DNA from: Pseudorhodobacter antarcticus
GTDB taxonomy: Bacteria > Pseudomonadota > Alphaproteobacteria > Rhodobacterales > Rhodobacteraceae
DNA length: 64,000 bases
Assembly: GCA_945860375.1 (NCBI GenBank)
Contig: CAMAQR010000016.1
Span: 1-64,000, forward strand
Reading direction: 5' to 3'
Of the stretch, positions 1 through 8,844 are shown in pieces. Made by a program: the position numbers and the translations under genes. Numbering within the stretch: the stretch's first letter is position 1; the number at the start of each line of letters is the position of its first letter. The notes beneath the pieces are model-generated. The model had not been told where the DNA came from. It did not search any database and saw nothing but the letters and a program-made list of their open reading frames with translations.

Positions 1-50
1 TCCTCAAATGCAAGTAGCGCAAGCTTGCTGGTGTCTGTAATCTGGGTCAT
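1..50 (-). CDS. 5' end of an unidentified gene, cut by the window edge
   Basis: The minus strand has an ATG at 48-50 preceded by a good ribosome binding site (AGAGGAGA, about 7 nt upstream, complement of 52-62). The frame stays open to the left edge and begins MTQITDTSKLALLAFE. Sixteen residues are too few to assign a family. Its leader contains two short inverted repeats (GGCGG/CCGCC and GGGTG/CACCC), visible at 65-105. The strong Shine-Dalgarno sequence is the main support. Confidence 0.5.
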   Translation of the reverse strand, partial: MTQITDTSKLALLAFE

Positions 51-570
51 GGCGTGATCTCCTCTGGCGGTGTCAGCCGCCGGTTGGGTGGTTTGGTTCA
101 CCCGGAGATTACGCCACCTTCAAATTTCCACCAACTTCGCGACACCACCAAAAAATCTGACGGAGTTAGCATTATTTTGTCCGTTCCATTTCCCAAGCTG
201 TTTCTATCACAACGCCCAGTGACGTTGGCGGTCTGTTTAAGTCTGTTCGTAGTCATTCAAGCGTTCTTTGCTTGGAACTCTTTACCGGTGGTGAGGAAAA
301 CTAGTCGAACAGTGTCAGTCGTCACTGAGCCGGGTTTGGCTAACTGTCTTGGTCGGCTCATGTTTTTGCAAGTCTTAAAGGAACGTTCCTTTGGATGTAT
401 TCTGGGGACAGTTTTGCAGAAACTGCAATTGATGATGGAATGACTATTCCATCATCAGTGGCGCTAAGGCGTTCAATGCAAAGGGTTTTTACTTTTCACT
501 TAGTGATGTTCAAGCAGCACTGATTATAATAAAATATAGTAGAATCAATATGTTATCGGTTGGAGGCACG
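51..570. other. AT-rich intergenic stretch upstream of the recombinase
   Basis: No convincing gene is seen here. A plus-strand open frame at 54-443 has no ribosome binding site, overlaps the leader of the minus-strand gene and has no recognisable domain, so I treat it as chance. The stretch holds a perfect hairpin at 430-457, listed separately. A TATAAT-like box at 525-530 could be the -10 of the downstream recombinase gene, although I see no clear -35. Confidence 0.4.
430..457. repeat. Perfect 12-bp inverted repeat with 4-nt loop
   Basis: TGATGATGGAAT (430-441) and ATTCCATCATCA (446-457) are exact reverse complements around GACT. No T-tract follows on either strand, so a rho-independent terminator is not well supported. 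It lies 113 nt upstream of the recombinase start. A recombination or protein binding site is possible but is only inferred. Confidence 0.6.
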
Positions 571-1170
571 ATGTCACTCGGGAAACAAGCTAAGACACTC
601 AGCAAAACACAGATCGATTCTGTCACTTTGTTCCTTCTCACTCGTCGTCACGGGCTGCGTGACCAGACGGTCTTTCTGCTCTCCGTTCGGGCAGGACTGA
701 GGGCAAAGGAAATTGCAAATCTCCGCTGGTCGATGGTCCTCGGGTCAGACGGTGAAGTGGGGGATGCCATCCATCTGACTGATGATGCGTCGAAGGGGAG
801 GTCAGGCCGGATCGTACCCCTGAACAAACAGCTTCGGACCAACTTGATCAAGTTGCATGAGGTGGCTCGGCAATGCCGCCATTTCGGATCCGAAACGGAC
901 TACCTTGTCACGACTGAGCGGTCTGGTCATACCTCGGCACAGGCGGTCGTGAATATGTTCAAGCGATGGTATGCCGACCTTGGGCTTCTTGGCTGTTCAT
1001 CTCATTCTGGAAGGCGAACCTTCATCACAAACGCCGCCCGTAAGATCAGCACCGTTGGCGGGTCGTTGCGGGATGTACAGATGTTGGCCGGGCACTCATC
1101 GCTGGCTGTCACCCAGCGGTACATCGAGGGTGACAGCGACGCACGGCGGAAGGTTGTCGATCTGCTGTAG
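571..1170 (+). CDS. Short tyrosine recombinase/integrase (catalytic domain only)
   Basis: This 199-residue protein belongs to the phage-integrase/XerC-D tyrosine recombinase family, which cuts and rejoins DNA through a phosphotyrosine. The catalytic set is visible in order: Arg in AGLRAKEI near residue 44, Lys in the DDASKGRSGR turn, His and Arg in SHSGRRTF, His in LAGHSS and the nucleophile Tyr in TQRYIEG. The usual N-terminal SAM-like core-binding domain is absent, because family members are typically 300 residues or more. I chose ATG 571 because GGAGG sits 4 nt before it; the upstream ATG at 550 has no such site. It sits in AT-rich DNA near a tRNA gene, which suggests a role in, or a relic of, a mobile element. 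Confidence 0.8.
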   Translation: MSLGKQAKTLSKTQIDSVTLFLLTRRHGLRDQTVFLLSVRAGLRAKEIANLRWSMVLGSDGEVGDAIHLTDDASKGRSGRIVPLNKQLRTNLIKLHEVARQCRHFGSETDYLVTTERSGHTSAQAVVNMFKRWYADLGLLGCSSHSGRRTFITNAARKISTVGGSLRDVQMLAGHSSLAVTQRYIEGDSDARRKVVDLL

Positions 1171-1229
1171 TGGATTTGTAATTTAAAGGGAGTGGCAGTC
1201 TGCTATGGCGGAGTAGATCCTAGCATTTT

Positions 1230-1478
1230 GTGCAAAGAGATAGGCACTCCAAACTCGAACCGTATCAGATTCTGAAGGTTGTCTTCGTTTCCTACGCTTT
1301 GAGCGCAGCCCTTTCCGGTCCTGCCTCGGCATCGGAAAAGGTCCTCTATTGCATCGTAGAACAAGTCGTTGGGCTCAAGAAGTCAGAAACAGTCTGGTAA
1401 CCGCTGCACAATGACGGTTCGGCGGGTATCCCTGTGTTTTTCGAATCCCACGTATGCGCAGAAGCCAAAATAGTGTAA
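1230..1478 (+). pseudogene. Decayed fragment of a small secreted protein (tentative)
   Basis: Reading in the frame of 1275, codons give KVVFVSYALSAALSGPASAS, a convincing signal-peptide core with an Ala-X-Ala-like cleavage site, followed by EKVLYCIVEQVVGLKKSETVW and a TAA at 1398-1400. The same frame then stays open for 25 more codons (PLHNDGSAGIPVFF and so on) to TAA 1476-1478. No ribosome binding site or normal start is present; GTG 1230 is the first possible start. I infer a remnant with an in-frame stop, but chance coding is possible. Confidence 0.35.
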
Positions 1479-1789
1479 ACTTTATTCAATTCTTTTTTAT
1501 GCGAGCGGCTTGCTTAGGCCTTAATTTCTGCTAAGTGAATTATGTTTCTGTCAAAGGGGTTGGACTTCAATTTCATGAAAAATTTCATGGGCGTGACAGA
1601 GTTCTGCATCAGATTCGTCCTTTTTCTGAATCGGTTCATTTAACGTAGTTTGTGAAGTTATCTACCTGCCCAGTAAGCATTGTTCCTATTGACCCAACAC
1701 CCAATTACGTGGTCTCAGAAAGCAAATAGGGGACGTGGTGTTGCAAGCTGTCAGTGGAACTTCATAGAGGCAAACGGCACCCATTGAAG
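1479..1789. other. AT-rich non-coding stretch
   Basis: I see no gene, RNA or clear terminator here. It separates the degraded fragment from the 3' end of the large minus-strand secreted-protein gene. Confidence 0.5.
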
Positions 1790-4700
1790 TTAACGAGAGT
1801 AGTCATACAGAATTTCAAAATTGTTCACGATACTTGATTCTGCACAGGCGAGATTGGCTACTGTCTCTGCTCCACGCTTAACGCCAACATATCCCATTGG
1901 TGGATGGGTGGCATCCGCTCTGTCAACGCTGAAGCCTATCGAGTAAATATATGGATCTTGTTTAAATGTAGCTTCATGCCAAATACTTTGACCTGCGCCA
2001 TAATTGTTAAATCCATCAAAATTGCCTTTTGCGTTTGAAAACAGCTCAATTTCGGGCGATTTTAGATCTGGCCCAAATCTGTACCTCATCACGCCATCAG
2101 AGTTTACACACAGCGATAATTGCTTGGACGAACCTTCAATCTGGCATGAGAATACACTTGCTCCATGGTCGGAACAGCTGGATGATAAATCATGAGCATA
2201 TTCTGATGAATTCCCGCTTGTCGATTGCTGTTCTCCTTCGTCACAGCCATCACAATCGCTACCTTCAGCAGCAGTGCAGTTTCCAATTTGTTCAATGGAG
2301 CGTCCAAACGCAAGAAACTTTCCGCTAATAAAACCAACGTCGCCGGATGAACTTTTTAACTTATACCAGATTAAGTTCTTCTCAGTGCAAGTAGACAAAG
2401 CGGATGCATTGAAACTATTACCCTTATTCTCTGCCACGCAAATCTCTTTGCAAAAGTCTGCGTCGAAATCATTGGGCGTAAAGTATACGTTCTCATCTGA
2501 GCGATATAAGATTTCTCCCTTTTCGATTCGTGTAATTGGAGGAGCTTCTATTGATGGGTGACTTCTCATCGATACATATTCGTTGATGTTCGCTGGAGTG
2601 TATGCTTGCTCAAGTACAGGAAAGCATGTGACTGCATCCTTGACACTGATCCACGGTTGGCTGCTATCACTTGAATTGCCATTGGCCACTTCGGGGTTGG
2701 CGGATGTCTGATGCGTCTCGCTGGAATAGTTTCCATTTTCACGGGGGCTACCAAGTACGACCAGCTGTTCAAACTTCTGTGCAGGACTGGAATAGTTTGA
2801 AAATTGCTTTTCCTCGTAATTCAAATACAAGCGCCTTCCTTGCGAAAAGTTAGCGAGTCTTTCCATTGGCATCACTTGAACGCTCGGTACGTGTAGATCA
2901 GTTTTATCAGTGAAGATGTTATCCAAACTCTTAAACCTACCAAGCTTGTCAGTGTAGGAAACTGACGCAAGGTTTTCAGTGAATAGTGCGCTCTCAATCC
3001 AGCTGGGAGCGTAGAGCCAACCTTGCGTAAATTGCGAGCCAAACGCTTCGTGATCCTGGTACCGGTTTACCTTAAGTGGAAATCCAGATTTGTAAAACGA
3101 GGTTCCATCTTTAGTTATATCAACAGTTAAGTCGACGGTATCCTCCATTCCCCAGCGTGTCGAAAAGGTCAGTAGCACAGGTTTCGAAAGATCGACGTCG
3201 TCTGTAATGACTAAATCCGATGGTCCAAAAATTTCAAAGATTCCATTGTTTGTTGGGTCTTCGAAATTGTGATGAGCAACAATAGAATCTGCCACAATGC
3301 ATAGGTCCGCATATCTTGGGGGAATCAGTGGCGCATCGGATTTATACAGGTGGCCATGATCATCCCCGTTTTCATTTGTCTGATCTACTTCAAAATCTGT
3401 CTTGTATATTCCGTCCGTACTCGCATCAAACATCGAAGCGAGCAAATTGGCAGACTGCTCCGGTGTGGTCGGGCTGTAACTTTTGCAAGTTGGTAAGGTC
3501 GCTGCGCCGTTTATAAGCCTGTCAACGCCGCACACGTCCAATCCACAAATACCCGTGTGTCTATAGTCACCAAAGCTCTCCATTTCGCTTTGGTAGCGCT
3601 CCCAGCCCAAGGTGTACCATGGGTGCCCTAATACGCTAAGTGGCTTGATGTCAATGAGCTTTGACTGGTTCGGGAAGGCGGCAGAACTATCAAAGCGAAA
3701 TCCCGCATCGCCCCGACCAAATTTATGTCCGACAGTGGAGATGCTATACTCAACTCGGTTTATTTGCTCCTCAACGCCCAGGAGGTCTGGCATTCGAGCG
3801 ATACTCTCTTGAAGGCTAACATTGAAAAAGTTACCAGACAGACTCCCGTCCATATCTGCCGCAACAATCGCCCGTATTGCCTTGAGCAGATAGAAATCAA
3901 GGTCATAAGAGTCGTATTTTGATTTTATTAGTATCGATTTGGAGAAATCTGCGTTTCTCCTTGCCAGTAGAGTTTGCCCTTCGCTCCAGAACCATACGGC
4001 TGCCAGTACTGGATTCTCGTTAAAGCTTGATCCTATGCCGTCAAGGGGTGTTTCATTAATGCCTAGAGTGACACGAATGACATCTTCATGTGTGGGTTTT
4101 ATTTTTCCTGAAAGTCGGGTGGTGAAATATTTTTGAGCACCGACAGTGCCATATCGTGACTTTACAATTGATGCGAAATCAAATGCCGGGTCAAAGAATT
4201 CCGGTTTTCCAAGTAAGGCGCTTTCTAGAGAGCTTAAAGCAGCATCAATGTTTCTCTGATTTTTGAATTTCTGGGAGTTTGAATAGAATTCAATCCAGTT
4301 CTTAGGGGAGGCGATCGTATTGTCAAGATTTTGCAATTTTTCAAGTTCTTCTCTGATTGAGGCAATATCCTCATTTACACCGGAGACATCGACACCTGTC
4401 GCCGTCATCCAGTCTATTGGAGCCGAAATTATTGCGCTGCTTGCGATGATCTGTCCGGAGTTGTCTCCTGTTGCCCCAATCACTTGAAGTGACAATTCAA
4501 TGCTACTCGCTGTTGCCCGGGTGTTCAGCACGATTAGGGCATCAAAATTTGCGCTTTCGATCAGTTGTTCAAAGTCCGCCCCGTTGAATTCAACTGCATT
4601 TGACCAAGATTCCTGCAGTTGGGCTTGATCGATTAGCGTTATTTTGAAATCAGAAGCTAGCATTAATGAGGATTGTAGGCTGGATGTGATTTGAACCAGT

Positions 4701-4951
4701 AGGTCGCTTGGAACCCCCTCGGTGCTGTCATCAGCGCTCTTGACCGCATATGTTCCGGTCGGATTCAGAGACTGCATCAGTTCCGCAGTCAAGGTTTCGA
4801 TGGCTTGATTAATCTGCTCGATTCCGGCCTCAGGTGCCGAAGTGACCCTCGTTGTCGGTGAAATCACCTCTTGTGCAAGAGCTGGGATCAATGCCGAAAA
4901 GGCAAGGATTGTTGTGAGGGCTGCCGTCCGGAGGAGATGGGTTTCGAACAT
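1790..4951 (-). CDS. Large secreted protein with SH3-like domain, unknown function
   Basis: This 1053-residue protein begins with a clear signal peptide (cleavage after ALA, residue 26). Residues about 40-200 resemble the CsgG/FlgO-like envelope domain by eye (a predicted alpha/beta region with LVQITSSLQSSLMLASDFK). Residues about 795-885 look like a bacterial SH3 domain (YVSMRSHPS ... WYKLKSSSGDVGFISGKFL). Residues about 928-1053 are a Cys-containing beta-rich tail with YRFGPD, a pattern I associate with secreted hypothetical proteins. I chose ATG 4951 because GAGG lies 5 nt upstream; a TTG at 4972 is the alternative. It is divergent from the next gene, separated by 80 nt or slightly more, so the two probably share a promoter region. 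Its base composition is AT-richer than the core genes. Specific function is unknown. Confidence 0.75.
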   Translation of the reverse strand: MFETHLLRTAALTTILAFSALIPALAQEVISPTTRVTSAPEAGIEQINQAIETLTAELMQSLNPTGTYAVKSADDSTEGVPSDLLVQITSSLQSSLMLASDFKITLIDQAQLQESWSNAVEFNGADFEQLIESANFDALIVLNTRATASSIELSLQVIGATGDNSGQIIASSAIISAPIDWMTATGVDVSGVNEDIASIREELEKLQNLDNTIASPKNWIEFYSNSQKFKNQRNIDAALSSLESALLGKPEFFDPAFDFASIVKSRYGTVGAQKYFTTRLSGKIKPTHEDVIRVTLGINETPLDGIGSSFNENPVLAAVWFWSEGQTLLARRNADFSKSILIKSKYDSYDLDFYLLKAIRAIVAADMDGSLSGNFFNVSLQESIARMPDLLGVEEQINRVEYSISTVGHKFGRGDAGFRFDSSAAFPNQSKLIDIKPLSVLGHPWYTLGWERYQSEMESFGDYRHTGICGLDVCGVDRLINGAATLPTCKSYSPTTPEQSANLLASMFDASTDGIYKTDFEVDQTNENGDDHGHLYKSDAPLIPPRYADLCIVADSIVAHHNFEDPTNNGIFEIFGPSDLVITDDVDLSKPVLLTFSTRWGMEDTVDLTVDITKDGTSFYKSGFPLKVNRYQDHEAFGSQFTQGWLYAPSWIESALFTENLASVSYTDKLGRFKSLDNIFTDKTDLHVPSVQVMPMERLANFSQGRRLYLNYEEKQFSNYSSPAQKFEQLVVLGSPRENGNYSSETHQTSANPEVANGNSSDSSQPWISVKDAVTCFPVLEQAYTPANINEYVSMRSHPSIEAPPITRIEKGEILYRSDENVYFTPNDFDADFCKEICVAENKGNSFNASALSTCTEKNLIWYKLKSSSGDVGFISGKFLAFGRSIEQIGNCTAAEGSDCDGCDEGEQQSTSGNSSEYAHDLSSSCSDHGASVFSCQIEGSSKQLSLCVNSDGVMRYRFGPDLKSPEIELFSNAKGNFDGFNNYGAGQSIWHEATFKQDPYIYSIGFSVDRADATHPPMGYVGVKRGAETVANLACAESSIVNNFEILYDYSR

Positions 4952-5031
4952 GTCGGCCTCAGAGTGGAACAACGGTTTGGTTGACTTGCATCAGGCAATG
5001 TTTAATCAATGCTGTCAAGGTCTCGGTCGTC

Positions 5032-6450
5032 ATGCCGGGCAGCGATGCGAAATGGAGATCTACATTGTTGAAAACACTGCTTTGCTTAGTGGCATTTTGC
5101 TCGGTCGCTGTGGTCGGCTCTGCTTTTGGTCAGTCTCAAAATGATCATATTGTTGTCCTTGGAGAGGATAGTGACGAAGGATCTATCCAAAGGGATGATG
5201 AAGTGTACGGAAGGGTCGTTTCTGTTCTTCAAAACTCGCTTTCTGAAGCAGGATTCGTTGCGATCGACGAACAACTCCTTTCTGCCAAATTGGGTCTGGA
5301 GTTCCTTACCAACGTACGCCGGCAAGAGTTTATTGCCCCGCTGCAGGCTGCGAATACGACAGACGATCCTACGGTTCAGAGTCGTTTGGCCTTTGTATTT
5401 AGCGTTGTGCCGATAATGCAGGACATGTCCATGACACGGCAACTCAAGGTGCGTATCCGTGGAGAAATCTATGATCTGGCGACGCTTCGGATGATGCGAT
5501 CTGCGGAGGTTGAGAGTGCCAAGCCCAAGATACTGCCTCAGGATGAAGCTTTATGTAACGAGGTTTGTGTGAAGGATGCTGTTGGGGATCAGGCAAGACA
5601 GCTTGCGATCATCCTCTCGACAGACCTTATCAACAAAATCAACGAGCTGAATGCCGAACAATCTACCTTCTCCGTCCTCAAGCTTTCGTTGGCCGGGTTT
5701 GACAGGATGACTGCCATACAGCTTTCGAAGTCACTGGCTGCGTCACCCGACGTCTTAGCCAGTGAAGTATTGACCGACGAAGATGGTCGACGTGTCTATT
5801 CGGTGACGACGACAAAGGATGTTGGCTACCTCGAAGAGGCCGTTGCAGGAATTCTGCTGGATGCTGGCTTTGACGGATCACGACTACAAACATCTCTTAC
5901 TTCGGATGGCCTAAACGTGGATTTGGTTGATGGTGCTCCTGGCGCAGGACAGTCGGCCATCATGAAGATCGAGATCGGGGGAGAGGGGCTGTCGTCCAGT
6001 GACCTCAGGAAGCTGTCGGGACTGCTGATGGAGGCTTTTGGGGCCGATGCTGTGTCACTGGATGGATCGACCGACACTTTCAGGACCTTCTCGGTTCAGA
6101 CCGACAGTTCCCTTCTAGAGCTTGAGACCAAACTGGCCGACATGATGGATGGGGCTGACTACGCAGAAGCCAGTTATGACCTTGCTCTTGGGGACAAGGC
6201 AGCACGGGTGAACATCCTTAAGGTGGCGGAACCTGAAGTCACTTTAGAGTTGATGGACCTCAAAGACAAAGACGATGCAACCAAGGTTCAGCAAAGGCTG
6301 AAAGACTTGGGTCACCTTGAGGGAAAAGTAGACGGTTCTTGGGGCAAGGGCTCGAATAAGGCTCTTGAGCAGTTCAAGGCGGCGGATGCCAACTTGCCCG
6401 ACGATGCTGCTTGGGACCTCGAAACCCAAGCGGCACTCCTAGGTAACTGA
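5032..6450 (+). CDS. Secreted protein with C-terminal peptidoglycan-binding-like domain
   Basis: This protein of about 472 residues carries a signal peptide (LLKTLLCLVAFCSVAVVGSA, cleaved near AFG|QS). The N-terminal part (VVSVLQNSLSEAGFVAIDE) resembles the same CsgG/FlgO-like fold suspected in its divergent neighbour. The last 58 residues (KVQQRLKDLGHLEGKVDGSW) match the PG_binding_1 type repeat. The start is uncertain: ATG 5032 has only AAGG 11 nt upstream, while TTG 5065 has GGAG 7 nt upstream and gives a cleaner signal peptide. I infer that the divergent pair acts together in the cell envelope. The substrate and process are unknown. Confidence 0.7.
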   Translation: MPGSDAKWRSTLLKTLLCLVAFCSVAVVGSAFGQSQNDHIVVLGEDSDEGSIQRDDEVYGRVVSVLQNSLSEAGFVAIDEQLLSAKLGLEFLTNVRRQEFIAPLQAANTTDDPTVQSRLAFVFSVVPIMQDMSMTRQLKVRIRGEIYDLATLRMMRSAEVESAKPKILPQDEALCNEVCVKDAVGDQARQLAIILSTDLINKINELNAEQSTFSVLKLSLAGFDRMTAIQLSKSLAASPDVLASEVLTDEDGRRVYSVTTTKDVGYLEEAVAGILLDAGFDGSRLQTSLTSDGLNVDLVDGAPGAGQSAIMKIEIGGEGLSSSDLRKLSGLLMEAFGADAVSLDGSTDTFRTFSVQTDSSLLELETKLADMMDGADYAEASYDLALGDKAARVNILKVAEPEVTLELMDLKDKDDATKVQQRLKDLGHLEGKVDGSWGKGSNKALEQFKAADANLPDDAAWDLETQAALLGN

Positions 6451-6472
6451 GAAGATTTGGCCTGATTGAACT

Positions 6473-6499
6473 TGGGCATCCCGACCGGGATGCCCATTT
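6473..6499 (+). terminator. Rho-independent terminator after the 5032-6450 gene
   Basis: A perfect 10-bp stem (TGGGCATCCC at 6473-6482 with GGGATGCCCA at 6487-6496) encloses the loop GACC and is followed by TTT. It begins 22 nt after the stop codon of the secreted-protein gene. Confidence 0.8.
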
Positions 6500-6544
6500 C
6501 GGACCCGAAACAGTTTATAACTGTTTATAACTTTCCGTTACACA

Positions 6545-6566
6545 TAACAAAACCGCCCGAAGGCGG
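6545..6566 (-). terminator. Terminator of the tRNA-Ala transcript
   Basis: On the minus strand CCGCC-TTCG-GGCGG is followed by TTTTGTT, a classic UUCG-capped terminator. It lies 28 nt past the 3' end of the minus-strand tRNA gene. Confidence 0.85.
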
Positions 6567-6593
6567 CTAAGTTATTGTAATCATTGGAAAGTT

Positions 6594-6669
<76 letters not shown>

Positions 6670-6832
6670 TTACCGTGTCGTCCGACGCATGGGCTGCGTC
6701 TTGGGCGTTGTTTAGGGGAGGGCGCGTTGGGGTGCAAGTGGGAAAATGCAACCTTGTCGCGCCCGGCCCTTTGTTTTTCAAACCCATGGCCGCCCTGTCC
6801 CAAAGGGACAAAGCGAGAGTAGGTTCAATGGC

Positions 6833-7171
6833 TTAGACGTCTTCTTCGTCGCCAGCCACGTCGGCCAGATCGTCCAGAGACACGTTGTCATCTGCATCAT
6901 CTTCGAGCAGCTCGTCGTCGATTTCGGCATCATCGGCAACGTCAGCAACCAACAGATCATCATCGGCTTCCAGATCGTCGACCAGAACGGCGTCATCGTC
7001 CTTTTCAGGCTGCACGCGCGCGATCACAGCGGCGGCCATCTTGCGGCGCGCGATTTCGATGTCGACAACTTCGCCCGTGTAGGGGCTGACGATCGGCGAG
7101 CGGTTCAGGTCGTAAAAGCGTTTCCCGGTGGTTGGGCAGATGCGCTTTACACCCCATTCGGCCTTGGGCAT
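6833..7171 (-). CDS. TIGR02300 family protein (FYDLN acid domain)
   Basis: This 112-residue protein is conserved in Alphaproteobacteria and has no established function. The conserved head MPKAEWGVKRICPTTGKRFY followed by DLNRSPIVSPYTGE defines the family. The tail from about residue 55 is a very acidic, low-complexity stretch rich in Asp and Glu. AAAGGGA lies about 6 nt before ATG 7171. In relatives this gene is often found close to a tRNA-Ala and aroA; here the tRNA is adjacent while aroA is some 44 kb away. Confidence 0.9.
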   Translation of the reverse strand: MPKAEWGVKRICPTTGKRFYDLNRSPIVSPYTGEVVDIEIARRKMAAAVIARVQPEKDDDAVLVDDLEADDDLLVADVADDAEIDDELLEDDADDNVSLDDLADVAGDEEDV

Positions 7172-7318
7172 GGTATTCCCTTTTTTGGGCGGGCCTTTGC
7201 AGGCGGATGTTCAACAAAGCATGCGCTTGCCACACAGTCGGGCGACTGTCAAAGGCTTTTGCAATGCGTGTCGCTTTGGCGCATATGGCTATTCTGTAGC
7301 GTCCTGCCAAGAGGTCAA

Positions 7319-8011
7319 ATGCCCGTCCTGCCCGGCCCCCCCGCAATTGAAATCACCCTGCGCCGGTCTGCCCGTGCGCGGCGATTCTCTTTGCGGGTCA
7401 GTCAGGCCGATGGACGCGTCACCCTGTCGCTGCCCGCCCGTGCCCGAGAGGCCGAAGCGATGGCTTTTGCCCATGCGCAGGAAGGCTGGATTCGGGCGGC
7501 GCTGGCGAAAATGCCGGCGTTGGATGTGGTGGGCATCGGGTCGCTGATCCCGGTGCAGGGTCGGATGTTGCAGGTGCAATCGGCGCTGGGGCGGTCGGTC
7601 CGAATGGAGGGCGATGCGTTGCTGGTGCCCGGCGATCCGGGCCGCGCCGGGGTGCGGGTGGCGGTCTTTCTGCGGGTGCTGGCGCGGGACCGGCTGGCGC
7701 AGGCGACCGACCGCTATGCGGCGGCTGTGGGGCGGCGGGTGACGCGGATCACCCTGCGGGACACGCGGTCGCGCTGGGGGTCTTGCACCGCCGATGGGTC
7801 GCTGATGTATTCGTGGCGGCTGATCATGGCACCGCCGCGTGTGCTGGAATACGTGGCGGCGCATGAGGTGGCGCATCTGATTCAGATGAACCACTCGGCG
7901 GCCTACTGGGCTGTGGTGGAACAGATTTTTCCGGGATGGCAGGCGGAACGGGCGTGGTTGAAGCGTCAGGGCGGGGCCTTGCAGGCCTATCGGTTTGATG
8001 CGGGGGATTGA
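7319..8011 (+). CDS. YgjP/DUF45-type zinc metallopeptidase
   Basis: This 230-residue protein is an M48-like putative zinc metallopeptidase of the YgjP/WLM group. The zinc motif HEVAH is in YVAAHEVAHLIQMNHSAAYW near residue 180, preceded by the family signature TRSRWGSCTADGSLMYSWRL. Family members are about 230-240 residues, so it looks complete. AGAGG lies 4-5 nt before ATG 7319. A much longer upstream extension of the frame crosses the tRNA-proximal gap and the opposing FYDLN gene, so I rejected it. The physiological substrate is unknown. Confidence 0.85.
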   Translation: MPVLPGPPAIEITLRRSARARRFSLRVSQADGRVTLSLPARAREAEAMAFAHAQEGWIRAALAKMPALDVVGIGSLIPVQGRMLQVQSALGRSVRMEGDALLVPGDPGRAGVRVAVFLRVLARDRLAQATDRYAAAVGRRVTRITLRDTRSRWGSCTADGSLMYSWRLIMAPPRVLEYVAAHEVAHLIQMNHSAAYWAVVEQIFPGWQAERAWLKRQGGALQAYRFDAGD

Positions 8012-8041
8012 CCGCAGGCTGTGCCGGTGATTGGCTATGCC

Positions 8042-8707
8042 ATGCACATTCAACCCCGCCCCCTTTCCCCGCGTCTGGCTGATCCCAACGCCTCGGCCCA
8101 TGAGCGGGTTTACCGCACCCTGCGCCAGCAGGTGCTGCACGGAGAGATGGACCCCGGTCAGCCGATGACCCTGCGTGGGTTGGCCGAACAGTTCGGCGTG
8201 TCGATGACCCCGGCGCGCGAAGCTGTGCGCAGACTGGTCGCAGAGGGCGCGTTCACGATGTCCTCTTCGGGGCGGATTTCCACGCCGGAACTGACGCCGG
8301 ACCGGATCGAGGAACTGGCGGCAATCCGCGCCATGCTGGAGCCTGAGATGGCATCGCGCGCGCTGCCCCGGGCGCATTTCGCGCTGATTGACAGGCTGGC
8401 CGCGATCAATGCCTTGAACCAAGAGGCGGTGATGAATCAGGACGCGGTGGGCTATGTGCGCACCAATCTGGAGTTTCACCGCACGCTGTATCTGCGCGCG
8501 CAGACCCCGGCGATGTTGGCGCTGTGCGAGACGGTCTGGCTACAGCTTGGGCCAACCATGCGCGCCTTATACCAGAAGTTGCGCAGACGCGACATGCCGC
8601 AGCATCACCGGATGATTCTGGCAGCGTTGCGGGCCGGGGATGAACCGGGGCTGCGGCTGGCCGTGCGCACCGATGTGACCCAAGGGCTGCGGCATCTGGC
8701 GAGCTGA
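8042..8707 (+). CDS. GntR-family transcriptional regulator, FadR/FCD subfamily
   Basis: This 221-residue protein has an N-terminal winged helix-turn-helix (about residues 18-85: LRGLAEQFGVSMTPAREAVR) and a C-terminal all-helical FCD ligand domain with the conserved His in LEFHRTLYLRAQ. FCD regulators usually sense organic acids through a bound metal. The start is uncertain: ATG 8042 is preferred, and GTG 8021 is an alternative with weak GCAGG upstream. It is convergent with lpd, the first gene of the TCA block. It is therefore a candidate regulator of the nearby operons, for example through the TTGTATACAA palindrome before mdh. That link is inference only. Confidence 0.88.
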   Translation: MHIQPRPLSPRLADPNASAHERVYRTLRQQVLHGEMDPGQPMTLRGLAEQFGVSMTPAREAVRRLVAEGAFTMSSSGRISTPELTPDRIEELAAIRAMLEPEMASRALPRAHFALIDRLAAINALNQEAVMNQDAVGYVRTNLEFHRTLYLRAQTPAMLALCETVWLQLGPTMRALYQKLRRRDMPQHHRMILAALRAGDEPGLRLAVRTDVTQGLRHLAS

Positions 8708-8769
8708 GCGGTTTTTTTCTGCGGGCCTCACGCAACGTGCTGCAAGCGCGACGGCATGTTGACGCTGGG

Positions 8770-8840
8770 TGTCAGGCGGGGGGCAGAAACGGAGGCCCCA
8801 AGCGCCCGCTTTGCCCCCCCGAGGGTATTGAGCGACAGAG
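8770..8840. repeat. Dispersed GC-rich intergenic element, copy A
   Basis: A G-rich block (GGCGGGGGGCAG) and a C-rich block (CTTTGCCCCCCCGAGG) can pair, followed by GTATTGAGCGACAG. It is a diverged copy of the element seen at 20721, 40225 and 58645. It lies between the convergent GntR gene and lpd, so it may act as a two-way terminator. Confidence 0.5.
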
Positions 8841-8844
8841 GAAA

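Noticed and set aside
54..443. Plus-strand 129-codon open frame at the left edge
   Set aside because: No ribosome binding site, no recognisable domain, and it overlaps the well-supported leader of a minus-strand gene.
6746..7318. Long N-terminal extension of the YgjP-type peptidase
   Set aside because: It crosses the opposite-strand FYDLN gene and lacks similarity; the ATG at 7319 has a good ribosome site and gives family length.
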